Origin: Devosia equisanguinis
GTDB lineage: Bacteria; Pseudomonadota; Alphaproteobacteria; Rhizobiales; Hyphomicrobiaceae
Assembly: GCA_945862355.1 (NCBI GenBank)
Contig: CAMAYR010000023.1
Location: 1 to 34,857, forward strand
Reading direction: 5' to 3'
DNA length: 34,857 nt
Of this stretch, positions 7,428 to 14,951 are shown piece after piece. Position 1 is the stretch's first letter. Each line of letters starts with the position of its first letter. The notes below the pieces were generated by a model that saw only the letters and a program-made list of their open reading frames with translations, was not told the DNA's origin and ran no database searches. Both the position numbers and the translations under genes were made by a program.

Positions 7428-8264
7428 ATGAGCTACAAGACCATTCTAGTGCATCTCAATCGGGAGAGCCGCGCACGCTCGTTGATGGAGGTCGGCATCG
7501 AGCTGGCCCAGCGTTTCAATGCGCACCTGATCGGGCTGCATGTATTTCCTGCCTACCGCATGACGCCGCCTGTCCCGTTGCCGTTCGTCGGCGAGGTCGC
7601 AGCCCAGATACGTGGCGCGATCAAGAAGGAGGACGAGGCGATCAAGGCCGTCTTCGACGAGATGACCGAGGCCCAGCCGTTCACCTTCGAATGGCGCTCC
7701 ATCGTCAACGAGCGGCGCGATCCAGCCCATACCGTCCTCCAGCAGTCGCACACCGCCGAGCTCGTCGTGGTCAGCCAGGCCGATCCGAACTGGCAGCTTT
7801 CCGACGTGCTCGATTTCCCCGATCGCCTCACGCTCGGCGCGGGCCGGCCAGTCTTCGTCGTGCCCAACTTCGGCCGGCACAAGGCCGTGCCCCGCAATGT
7901 CTTGGTTGCATGGACGAACAGTCGCGAATCCGCCCGCGCGATCGGCGATGCGATGCCGCTTCTGGCGCTCGCCACGCGCGTTCATCTGATGACCGCGATG
8001 GAGGCCGGCGCCGTCGGCGAGGATGGCTCGCTCGACGAAATCGCCGGCGTTCTGCGGCGGCATGGCATCGATCCGGTCGTCTCCCGGCCTCTCGCCACGG
8101 AATTCACCACCGGCGAAGAGATACGCGTTCGCGCGATCGACGAGCAAGCCGACCTTCTCGTGATGGGCTGCTACGGCCACTCGCGCATGCGTGAGATGGC
8201 GCTCGGCGGCGTCACCCGTCATTTGCTGCGCGAGACGACGATCCCGCTGCTGCTGTCCCACTGA
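7428..8264 (+). CDS. Tandem-domain universal stress protein (UspA family)
   Basis: 278 residues, about twice the length of a single Usp domain. The N-terminal half begins MSYKTILVHLNRESRARSLMEVGIELAQRFNAHLIGLHVF, a typical Usp first strand and helix. The C-terminal half ends with LLVMGCYGHSRMREMALGGVTRHLLRETTIPLLLSH, matching the G-2X-G-9X-G ATP-binding motif; the N-terminal half lacks a clear copy of it. A purine-rich stretch (GAAGGAG...GGAGGT) precedes the ATG. It is 61 bp downstream of the CBS-BON gene and in the same direction, so probably co-transcribed. Two-domain Usp proteins are common members of FixK/FNR-type regulons; that link here is inferred from context. Confidence 0.9.
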   Translation: MSYKTILVHLNRESRARSLMEVGIELAQRFNAHLIGLHVFPAYRMTPPVPLPFVGEVAAQIRGAIKKEDEAIKAVFDEMTEAQPFTFEWRSIVNERRDPAHTVLQQSHTAELVVVSQADPNWQLSDVLDFPDRLTLGAGRPVFVVPNFGRHKAVPRNVLVAWTNSRESARAIGDAMPLLALATRVHLMTAMEAGAVGEDGSLDEIAGVLRRHGIDPVVSRPLATEFTTGEEIRVRAIDEQADLLVMGCYGHSRMREMALGGVTRHLLRETTIPLLLSH

Positions 8265-8288
8265 GCCGGCCGGTCTTCCCTTCAACCA

Positions 8289-8720
8289 ATGGAACACTGC
8301 ATGCGCACGGCAAAATCCAAGAGCATGAGCGTGGCGGATGCCACCAGGCTGCTGAGGCACGTGCGCCTGGAACTGGCGCGCGATCACGATTTCCCTAACG
8401 GCAGTCCCGAGCGCGGGTACGAGCTCGTTGCCCCCCTGGACGACGACGGTCATCTCGTCCCCGAGGCCTGGAAGACACTGCGCGACCGCTGCCGCGTCAA
8501 GCGCTTCTGGGCCCACGAGGCCACCGAGGTCGGCCATATCGTGCGCAAGCCCGGCGGCCACTGGGCCTTCCACTACGACATACACGGCGATCCCGATCAC
8601 GACGAGACCGGGTTCCACCTCGACACGCACCGCTTCGTGCCGGGCGAGTACGTCTCCATCAAGGAGCAGGATGGCGTCATGCGCACCTTCCGTGTGCGCG
8701 CGGTAGCCGACCTCGACTGA
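8289..8720 (+). CDS. Conserved small protein of unknown function (143 aa)
   Basis: I do not recognise a named family. The protein is hydrophilic and His/Asp-rich in its second half (HYDIHGDPDHDETGFHLDTHRFVPGEYVSIKEQDG). PGEYVSIKEQDGVMRTFRVRAV looks like a short beta barrel end. There is no signal peptide or membrane segment. It follows the UspA gene by 24 bp, so it is likely the last gene of the FixK-controlled operon. A strong hairpin at 8761 follows it. The start may be ATG 8289 or ATG 8301; neither has a convincing ribosome binding site. Confidence 0.7.
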   Translation: MEHCMRTAKSKSMSVADATRLLRHVRLELARDHDFPNGSPERGYELVAPLDDDGHLVPEAWKTLRDRCRVKRFWAHEATEVGHIVRKPGGHWAFHYDIHGDPDHDETGFHLDTHRFVPGEYVSIKEQDGVMRTFRVRAVADLD

Positions 8721-8760
8721 GCATCCACGGTCGCGTGGCCGGTTGCATATTCGAGCGAAT

Positions 8761-8784
8761 GACGGGTGGCATCGGCCACCCGTC
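8761..8784 (+). terminator. GC-rich hairpin after the CBS-BON/Usp operon
   Basis: GACGGGTGGC-ATCG-GCCACCCGTC gives a perfect 10-bp stem with a 4-nt loop, 40 bp after the stop at 8720. Only a short T-containing tract (TTCATGT) follows, so it is a terminator candidate of moderate quality. Confidence 0.5.
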
Positions 8785-8790
8785 TTCATG

Positions 8791-8805
8791 TGTGACACGG
8801 TCACA
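8791..8805. promoter_or_regulatory. Palindrome TGTGACACGGTCACA in the ccoN upstream region
   Basis: TGTGAC-ACG-GTCACA has perfect 6-bp arms. It looks CRP-like, but the TGTGA to TCACA spacing is 5 rather than 6. It lies just behind the hairpin and 360 bp before ccoN. The bound factor is unknown. Confidence 0.35.
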
Positions 8806-8815
8806 TACTACCACC

Positions 8816-8831
8816 TTGTCAGGCCCGACAA
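8816..8831. promoter_or_regulatory. Inverted repeat TTGTC-N6-GACAA in the ccoN upstream region
   Basis: Perfect 5-bp arms around AGGCCC, 10 bp downstream of the previous palindrome. With the FixK box at 9060 it makes three dyads in the 447-bp gap between 8720 and ccoN. No convincing gene is seen in the rest of that gap. Confidence 0.3.
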
Positions 8832-9059
8832 ACCGCCACGTCGGAACTGCTTGAAGCGACCGCTTGCCGCTCAGTCGCTCTGTATACGGCGCTCTGGGAC
8901 TGGTTGCTGCTCTGGTGCTTTTCCGCCGGAAGTAGAATCGTGGGCAAGCCTCTAGTCTTTGATTTGCCGTGTGATTCAGGGGCTCGGTGGTTCCATCTCT
9001 GACGATCGCTCTATAGGCCATTGGTAGGCGCGCGGTCGTTCGGCGCAGGGTGACGAGAC

Positions 9060-9101
9060 TTGATCGCGGTCAAGCCGCTGGCTCGGGGCGTGTGCTGATA
9101 A
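9060..9101 (+). promoter_or_regulatory. FixK/FNR-dependent promoter of the cbb3 operon
   Basis: TTGATCGCGGTCAA at 9060-9073 matches TTGAT-N4-ATCAA with one mismatch. For a class II site centred at -41.5, the transcription start would be near 9108 and the -10 near 9096-9101. TGATAA stands exactly there. The leader to ccoN would be about 60 nt. The spacing agreement makes this a strong candidate. Confidence 0.78.
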
Positions 9102-9167
9102 GGGCATGCCGGCCCGAGTGCATTGCGCGCGTGCTGGGGGAGCATTTTTGCGGATAGGCAGGGCTAG

Positions 9168-10826
9168 ATGCGAGATACGACAGCAGAGCGGCATGCATTC
9201 AGCGATGCGATCGCCGTGTTGGGAGCCGTGGCAACCGGAGTTCTCGGAATAACGCTTGCTGTTGGCTCGCGCGATCCGGCGATGGCGTTTCACGGTGCTA
9301 TTCTCACGATCGCAGCGCTGATCGGCGCAGCCTATATCGTGGGCTCGGCATTCGGGAACGGCAAGCCGGCGGCAAGCGCCGAAGGCTACAACGACGGTCC
9401 GATCAAGGTCGCCACGATTGCCGCGATCGTCTGGGGTATCGCCGGCTTCATCGTCGGCGATGTGCTGGCATGGCAGCTCGCCATCCCCGCGCTGAACTTC
9501 GACTTGCCTTGGATTAGTTTCGGCCGGCTGCGGCCCTTGCACACCTCGGCTGTGATCTTCGCCTTCGGCGGCAACGCGCTGCTGGCGACATCGCTGTATG
9601 TCGTTCAGCGCACCTGCCACGCGCGCCTTGTCGGGCGTTGGTCGCCCTGGTTCGTCGTGTGGGGCTACCAGGTCTTTATCGCGATTGCGGGAACCGGCTA
9701 TCTCCTCGGTGTCACGCAGGGCAAGGAGTACGCCGAGCCCGAATGGTACGCCGACCTTTTCCTCACAATCGTCTGGGTCGTCTACTTCCTCGTCTTCGTG
9801 GGCACGCTTGCCCGCCGGAAAGAGCCCCACATCTATGTGGCGAACTGGTTCTACCTGGCCTTCATCGTCACCGTCGCGATGCTGCATCTCGTCAACAATG
9901 CGACGATCCCCGTCGCGTTGACGGGCACCAAGAGCTACATCGTCTATGCAGGCGTACAGGATGCGATGACGCAGTGGTGGTACGGCCACAACGCGGTCGG
10001 TTTCTTCCTGACCGCGGGCTTCCTCGGTATCATGTACTACTTCATCCCGAAGCGGGTCGAACGGCCGATCTATTCCTACCGCCTTTCGATCGTGCACTTC
10101 TGGACGCTGATCTTCCTCTACATCTGGGCCGGTCCCCACCATCTCCACTACACCGCGCTGCCCGACTGGGCGCAGACGCTCGGCATGACGTTCTCGATCA
10201 TGCTGTGGATGCCGTCGTGGGGCGGCATGATCAACGGCCTGATGACGCTTGCCGGCGCATGGGACAAGCTGCGCACGGACCCTGTCGTTCGCCTGCTCGT
10301 TGTGTCGGTCGCCTTCTACGGCATGTCGACGTTCGAGGGGCCGCTCATGTCCATCAAGGCGGTCAACTCGCTCTCGCACTACACCGACTGGACCATCGGC
10401 CACGTTCATTCCGGCGCTCTTGGCTGGGTCGCGATGGTGTCGTTCGGCGCGATCTACTGCCTCGTGCCATGGCTGTGGAACCGCAAGGGTCTCTACTCGC
10501 TCAAGCTCGTCGAGTGGCACTTCTGGATCTCGACCATCGGCATCCTGCTCTACATCACCGCGATGTGGGTGTCGGGCATCACGCAGGGCTTGATGTGGCG
10601 CGCCTACGATAGCCTGGGCTTCCTCCAGTACTCGTTCATCGACACCGTGGAAGCGATGAAGCCCTACTACGTGATCCGAGCCATCGGCGGCCTTCTGTTC
10701 GTCTTCGGATCATTCATCATGGCCTACAACGTGTGGCGCACGATCCGCGGCGATGTCGCCGTCGGCGAGGAGGAGCAGCCCGACGTCGCGGCGGCTCCGG
10801 CACTGCGCATGCAACTGGCGAAGTGA
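9168..10826 (+). CDS. ccoN: cbb3-type cytochrome c oxidase subunit I (CcoN/FixN)
   Basis: The 552-residue haem-copper catalytic subunit in the inner membrane, which reduces O2 to water with high affinity. Many membrane spans are visible. Haem and CuB ligand regions include [17 protein letters not shown], the [15 protein letters not shown] helix, the [15 protein letters not shown] pair of histidines, and [17 protein letters not shown]. An N-terminal extension of about 80 residues with two hydrophobic segments precedes the core, as in rhizobial FixN. The ATG at 9168 follows AGGCAGGG. It is the first gene of ccoNOQP, behind a FixK-type promoter. The 514-aa antisense ORF at 8976-10520 is a shadow. 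Confidence 0.97.
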   Translation: MRDTTAERHAFSDAIAVLGAVATGVLGITLAVGSRDPAMAFHGAILTIAALIGAAYIVGSAFGNGKPAASAEGYNDGPIKVATIAAIVWGIAGFIVGDVLAWQLAIPALNFDLPWISFGRLRPLHTSAVIFAFGGNALLATSLYVVQRTCHARLVGRWSPWFVVWGYQVFIAIAGTGYLLGVTQGKEYAEPEWYADLFLTIVWVVYFLVFVGTLARRKEPHIYVANWFYLAFIVTVAMLHLVNNATIPVALTGTKSYIVYAGVQDAMTQWWYGHNAVGFFLTAGFLGIMYYFIPKRVERPIYSYRLSIVHFWTLIFLYIWAGPHHLHYTALPDWAQTLGMTFSIMLWMPSWGGMINGLMTLAGAWDKLRTDPVVRLLVVSVAFYGMSTFEGPLMSIKAVNSLSHYTDWTIGHVHSGALGWVAMVSFGAIYCLVPWLWNRKGLYSLKLVEWHFWISTIGILLYITAMWVSGITQGLMWRAYDSLGFLQYSFIDTVEAMKPYYVIRAIGGLLFVFGSFIMAYNVWRTIRGDVAVGEEEQPDVAAAPALRMQLAK

Positions 10827-10839
10827 GGGGCGCCCAAAC

Positions 10840-11568
10840 ATGAAACACGAGATCTTCGAGAAGAACTCCATCATCCTGTTGATCGGCATCCTCCTCGCGG
10901 TGTCGATCGGAGGCATCGTCCAGATAGCGCCTTTGTTCTGGATCGAAAGCACCATCGAGAAGGTGAAGGGCATGCGGCCCTACACCCCGCTCGAGCAGGC
11001 CGGCCGCGACATCTACGTCCGGGAAGGCTGCTATGGCTGCCACAGCCAGATGATCCGCACGCTTCGCGACGAGGTCGAGCGCTACGGCCATTACAGTCTC
11101 GCCGCGGAGAGCATGTACGATCATCCCTTCCAATGGGGCTCGAAGCGCACCGGACCAGATCTCGCGCGCGTCGGCGGCAAGTACTCCGATCAGTGGCACG
11201 CCGATCACATGATCAATCCGCGCAGCGTCGTGCCGGAGAGCATCATGCCGGGCTATCCCTGGATGGCCGAGCGCAAGCTCGACACCGAGGACATCGCCGC
11301 CCGCATGAAAACGCTGAGGACCGTCGGCGTGCCCTACACCGACGACATGATCGCCAACGTCGACAAGGACCTTAAGGCTCAGATCGAGCCGGACAGTCGC
11401 GCGGCGCGTGATCTCCTGAAGCGCTACCCGAAGGCGCGTGTCGCCAAGTTCGACGGCAAGCCCGGCAGCACGCCGAGCGAGCTCGACGCGATGATCGCCT
11501 ACCTGCAGATCCTTGGCCAGATGGTCGACTTCGCGACATTCGACGCGAGCGGCCCGAACCTGCGGTGA
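10840..11568 (+). CDS. ccoO: cbb3-type cytochrome c oxidase subunit II, monohaem cytochrome c (CcoO/FixO)
   Basis: 242 residues. An N-terminal membrane anchor ([25 protein letters not shown]) precedes a periplasmic cytochrome c domain. There is a single haem c site, [15 protein letters not shown], and a probable distal Met ligand in [10 protein letters not shown]. The ATG at 10840 lies 13 bp after the ccoN stop; the longer track ORF (from 10753) overlaps ccoN and is not needed. It passes electrons from CcoP to the CcoN haems. Length and motif order match the family. Confidence 0.96.
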   Translation: MKHEIFEKNSIILLIGILLAVSIGGIVQIAPLFWIESTIEKVKGMRPYTPLEQAGRDIYVREGCYGCHSQMIRTLRDEVERYGHYSLAAESMYDHPFQWGSKRTGPDLARVGGKYSDQWHADHMINPRSVVPESIMPGYPWMAERKLDTEDIAARMKTLRTVGVPYTDDMIANVDKDLKAQIEPDSRAARDLLKRYPKARVAKFDGKPGSTPSELDAMIAYLQILGQMVDFATFDASGPNLR

Positions 11569-11575
11569 TCCCAAC

Positions 11576-11764
11576 ATGAGCTACGATACCGTCGCCACCA
11601 TCAGTCAGGTCACCTCTTTGCTGATGTTCATCGCGATGTTCGCCGGTGTTCTCGCCTACGCGCTGTGGCCTAGCAACGGGCCCCGCTTCGAGGCGTCACA
11701 GCGCCGGGCGCTCGATCTCGAGACCGAACATGGCAAAGCAGCTTCGAAACGGGGGACAAAGTGA
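11576..11764 (+). CDS. ccoQ: cbb3-type cytochrome c oxidase small subunit (CcoQ/FixQ)
   Basis: 62 residues with one membrane helix (VTSLLMFIAMFAGVLAYALWP) and a charged tail (RFEASQRRALDLETEHGK), the normal CcoQ pattern. CcoQ stabilises the assembled oxidase. The ATG at 11576 was chosen over the track start at 11513, which overlaps ccoO. Its TGA overlaps the GTG of ccoP (GTGA), indicating translational coupling. Confidence 0.93.
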   Translation: MSYDTVATISQVTSLLMFIAMFAGVLAYALWPSNGPRFEASQRRALDLETEHGKAASKRGTK

Positions 11765-12630
11765 GCACCAAGCGCGAGATCGACACTGTCACCGGGGTCG
11801 AGACCACCGGTCACGAATGGGATGGCATCAAGGAGCTCAACAAGCCGCTGCCGCGGTGGTGGCTCCTTACTTTTTACGCCTGCATCGTTTGGGCCATCGG
11901 CTACATGATTGCCTATCCGGCATGGCCGACGCTCAACGACTACACGCGCGGAATGCTGGGTTACAGCCAGCGTGCCACCGTGATGGCAGAGGTCAAGGCC
12001 GCGCACTCGGCACAAGGCGCGATCCGCGAACTGTTGGCGCGAACACCCCTTGCCGATGTGCGCAAGAACCCGGATCTGTTGCGCTTTTCTGTGGCAGGCG
12101 GCAACGCCTCGTTCCAGACGAACTGCGCCCCCTGCCACGGTCGCGGCGCGCAGGGCTTCACGGGCTACCCTAATCTCAACGACGATGATTGGATCTGGGG
12201 CGGCGGCATCGAGGAGATCCACAAGACGATCCTTTACGGCATCCGCTCCGAGCACAAGAATACGCGCACCTCCGCGATGCCGCGCTATGGCGTCGATGGA
12301 CTGCTCAAGAACGAGCAGATCGCCGACGTCGTCGAGCACGTCCTCGCGCTGTCGAAGGCCGAGCACGACAAGGCGTCAGCAGCCCGAGGTGAGGCGATCT
12401 TCAAGGAGCAATGCGCCGCTTGCCACGGCGATCAGGGCAAGGGCAGCATCGAGCAGGGCGCGCCCAATCTCACCGATGCGATCTGGCTCTATGGCGCCAG
12501 CCGTCAAGCGATTATGGAAAGCGTGCGCACCGGCCGTGGCGGCATGATGCCGTTGTGGGAAGGCCGCCTCGACGCCGTCACGGTGAAGGCGCTGGCTGTT
12601 TACGTGCACAGCCTCGGCGGCGGCAAATAG
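11761..12630 (+). CDS. ccoP: cbb3-type cytochrome c oxidase subunit III, dihaem cytochrome c (CcoP/FixP)
   Basis: 289 residues starting at GTG and overlapping ccoQ by 4 bp. The N-terminal part carries KPLPRWWLLTFYACIVWAIGYMIAYPAWP, the conserved membrane anchor. Two cytochrome c domains follow, with CAPCHGRG and CAACHGDQ haem-binding motifs (CXXCH). It accepts electrons from soluble or membrane cytochrome c for the oxidase. Last gene of ccoNOQP. Confidence 0.96.
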   Translation: MSTKREIDTVTGVETTGHEWDGIKELNKPLPRWWLLTFYACIVWAIGYMIAYPAWPTLNDYTRGMLGYSQRATVMAEVKAAHSAQGAIRELLARTPLADVRKNPDLLRFSVAGGNASFQTNCAPCHGRGAQGFTGYPNLNDDDWIWGGGIEEIHKTILYGIRSEHKNTRTSAMPRYGVDGLLKNEQIADVVEHVLALSKAEHDKASAARGEAIFKEQCAACHGDQGKGSIEQGAPNLTDAIWLYGASRQAIMESVRTGRGGMMPLWEGRLDAVTVKALAVYVHSLGGGK

Positions 12631-12900
12631 CGGTTCCGGGCTCAGCGGGGGCGGCAAGCTCATGTGCGGCTGCGGATGCGACCTCATGGTCATGATCGTG
12701 GCGGAGCGCCGCGCTGCAGCCTCACCGGTAACCACGCCGGCCATTGAAGGACGCGGCAAAGGCGGTGCCGATGCACTTCGGGAAAGTGTTGCGCCGGATC
12801 AATGTCGGCGCAGCGGCTTCGTTGCTCTATCGAGCGTCTTTGCCGTGGCGTGGGCGAAGCTCGAGGTTCGGCTCGTCGCCGGTTTCAGGAGAAGGCCGGC
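12631..12900 (+). other. ccoP-ccoG intergenic region
   Basis: 270 bp without a confident gene. An 80-aa ORF (12662-12904, starting MCGCGCDLMVMIV) ends in a TGA that overlaps the ccoG GTG, but its composition looks random and no good ribosome site precedes it. No TTGAT-N4-ATCAA box was found here, so ccoG may depend on read-through from ccoNOQP. AGGAGAAGG at 12889 serves ccoG. Confidence 0.4.
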
Positions 12901-14439
12901 GTGACGAATTTGCTGGACAGGCGCAAGAACCCGCAGGCCGATCCTGCCTTCGGTGTCGTCGAGCACGACGTGAAGGCGATCAACCGCAAGGCGGATCGCG
13001 ATCTTTACGCATCGCGCCAGAAGATTTATCCGAAGCTGGCGAGCGGCCGTTTCCGCACGGTCAAGTGGCTCGTTATGCTGGTCACGCTCGCCGTCTACTA
13101 CGGCCTGCCGTGGCTGCGTTGGCATCGCGGACCCGACCTCCCCGATCAGGCTGTCCTCCTCGACATGCCCAACAATCGATTCTTCTTCTTCTTTCTCGAG
13201 ATCTGGCCGCAGGAGTTCTATTACGTCACCGGCCTCTTGCTGCTCGCCTCGCTGGCGCTCTTCCTCGTCACCTCCGCCGCCGGCCGCGTCTGGTGCGGCT
13301 ACACCTGCCCGCAGACCGTCTGGACCGATCTCATGATCACGGTCGAGCGCTTCTGGCAGGGCGATCGCAACGCGCGCATTCGCCTCGACAAGGAGCCGTG
13401 GGGGCCGTCCAAGATCTTCAAGAAGTCCATGACGCATGTGTCCTGGCTCGCGATCGGCGTGGTCACGGGCGGTGCGCTTGTGTTCTACTTCCGCGACGCG
13501 CCGACGCTGGCGCGCGAACTCGTCACCGGTACGGCTCCGGCAGTCGCCTATCTGTTCCTCGGCATTTTTGCGCTGATGACCTACCTTCTCGGCGGCATCG
13601 CCCGCGAGCAGGTCTGCATCTACATGTGTCCCTGGCCGCGTATCCAAGGCGCGATGACCGACCAGCACACGCTGCTCGTCAGCTACCGGATCGAGCGGGG
13701 CGAACCGCGCGGGCCAGCCCGCAAAGGCTCAGACGGAAAGGTCGACTGGTCATCCCGCGGCGACTGCATCGACTGCAAGGCATGCGTTGCGGTGTGTCCG
13801 ACGGGCATCGACATCCGCGACGGCTCGCAGCTCGAATGCATCCAGTGCGCGCTCTGCGTGGACGCCTGCAACGATATCATGGACAAGATCGAACGCCCGC
13901 GTGGGCTGATCGCTTATGACACGGTTGCACGCAAGGAGGCGTCTGCCGCCGGGCTTTCGCATGTGCCGTTCAAGCTCATCCGAGCGCGGACGGTGCTCTA
14001 TGCCGTGCTGTTCGCTTTCGTCGGCGTGGTCATGCTTTGGGGCTGGTCGAGCCGCTCCATCCTGGAGCTCAACGTGCTCGCCGATCGCAACCCGCCCTAT
14101 GTGCGTCTTTCGAGTGGCGACATACGCAACGGCTACACCGTCAAAATCCTCAACAAGCTTCACGAGCCGCGCGAGTATACGCTGAGCGTGAAGGGTCTAC
14201 CCGGCGCACGCCTGTCGGTGCTCGGCATCGAGACGCAAGAGGTGCCTGTCGTCAGGGTGGGTACGGACGTTCTGCGCGAGATCAAGGTGTTCGTCACGTT
14301 GCCGGTCGATGAGCTTGGCCGCGGCAACGGCGCTCCAAGAAATTTGAGCCTGATCGTCAAGGACAATAAATCCGCCGTCGAGGTCGTCCGTAACACGGCG
14401 TTCCAGGTGCCGGCCAATTCAGGAAAGGCTCGATTATGA
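12901..14439 (+). CDS. ccoG: Cytochrome c oxidase accessory protein CcoG/FixG (ferredoxin-type)
   Basis: 512 residues from GTG at 12901, which follows AGGAGAAGG. Several membrane helices (for example VKWLVMLVTLAVYYGLPWLRW) are combined with a polyferredoxin region. Cysteine clusters include CGYTCPQTVWTD, CIYMCPWPRIQGAMTD, CIDCKACVAVCPTG and CIQCALCVDACN, the last two matching bacterial 4Fe-4S ferredoxin. The C-terminal ~120 residues form the FixG Ig-like domain. CcoG is thought to act in copper reduction for CcoN assembly. The 33 codons upstream in the track ORF are not supported. It overlaps ccoH by ATGA. Confidence 0.95.
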   Translation: MTNLLDRRKNPQADPAFGVVEHDVKAINRKADRDLYASRQKIYPKLASGRFRTVKWLVMLVTLAVYYGLPWLRWHRGPDLPDQAVLLDMPNNRFFFFFLEIWPQEFYYVTGLLLLASLALFLVTSAAGRVWCGYTCPQTVWTDLMITVERFWQGDRNARIRLDKEPWGPSKIFKKSMTHVSWLAIGVVTGGALVFYFRDAPTLARELVTGTAPAVAYLFLGIFALMTYLLGGIAREQVCIYMCPWPRIQGAMTDQHTLLVSYRIERGEPRGPARKGSDGKVDWSSRGDCIDCKACVAVCPTGIDIRDGSQLECIQCALCVDACNDIMDKIERPRGLIAYDTVARKEASAAGLSHVPFKLIRARTVLYAVLFAFVGVVMLWGWSSRSILELNVLADRNPPYVRLSSGDIRNGYTVKILNKLHEPREYTLSVKGLPGARLSVLGIETQEVPVVRVGTDVLREIKVFVTLPVDELGRGNGAPRNLSLIVKDNKSAVEVVRNTAFQVPANSGKARL

Positions 14440-14951
14440 CCGGATCGGTCGACGGACGCGATGGCGGTAAGGCCCGCGCGGGCGGCATCACGGGACACCA
14501 TGTCCTGTTCGGTTTCATCGGTTTCTTCGGGGTCATCTTCGCCGTCAATGGCTACTTCCTCTACGCCGCGCTCTCCACCTATACCGGCATCGTGTCGAAG
14601 GAGCCCTATCGCAAGGGCCTTGCCTACAATGAGCGCATCGTCGCCGACGAACGCCAGGCCAGGCTCGGCTGGCGCCAGGAACTCGTCGTCGAGCGCAGTG
14701 GTCTTGTTAGACTGGCTCTTTCGGGCGCGCAGGGTGAGCCCGTGCGCGGTATCGCGCTGCACGGCACGATCGGTCGACCTTCCACCAGTCGCGAGGACCG
14801 TCCTCTCGCTTTCGTGGCGAAGTCAGGCGCATTCGTCGCCGACGCCGGACCGCTCGCCGAGGGCAACTGGATCGTCGATATCGCCGTCCGCACAGCAGGC
14901 TCCGAGGAGCCCGTCTATCGAGCTAGGAGGCGCATATGGCTGAAGCCGTGA
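14436..14951 (+). CDS. ccoH: FixH/CcoH family cbb3 oxidase assembly protein
   Basis: 171 residues with one N-terminal membrane helix (VLFGFIGFFGVIFAVNGYFLYAAL) and the family-typical stretch STYTGIVSKEPYRKGLAYNERI. A periplasmic beta-rich domain follows. It acts in cbb3 assembly together with CcoG and CcoI. It overlaps ccoG by 4 bp and ccoI by 16 bp, indicating translational coupling in the ccoGHIS operon. Confidence 0.93.
   Translation: MTGSVDGRDGGKARAGGITGHHVLFGFIGFFGVIFAVNGYFLYAALSTYTGIVSKEPYRKGLAYNERIVADERQARLGWRQELVVERSGLVRLALSGAQGEPVRGIALHGTIGRPSTSREDRPLAFVAKSGAFVADAGPLAEGNWIVDIAVRTAGSEEPVYRARRRIWLKP

Noticed and set aside
7446-8804. 452-aa minus-strand ORF
   Set aside because: It is the antisense of the UspA and 143-aa genes and has no ribosome site or recognisable motif.
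8791-8805. CRP site
   Set aside because: The TGTGA to TCACA spacing is 5 bp instead of 6, and no cAMP-type regulator is visible; left as an unassigned palindrome.
8976-10520. 514-aa minus-strand ORF across ccoN
   Set aside because: It is antisense to ccoN, has a random charged composition and no ribosome site; ccoN is certain in the other strand.
12662-12904. 80-aa ORF overlapping the ccoG start
   Set aside because: The GTGA overlap is attractive, but the composition looks random, there is no family pattern and no good ribosome site.
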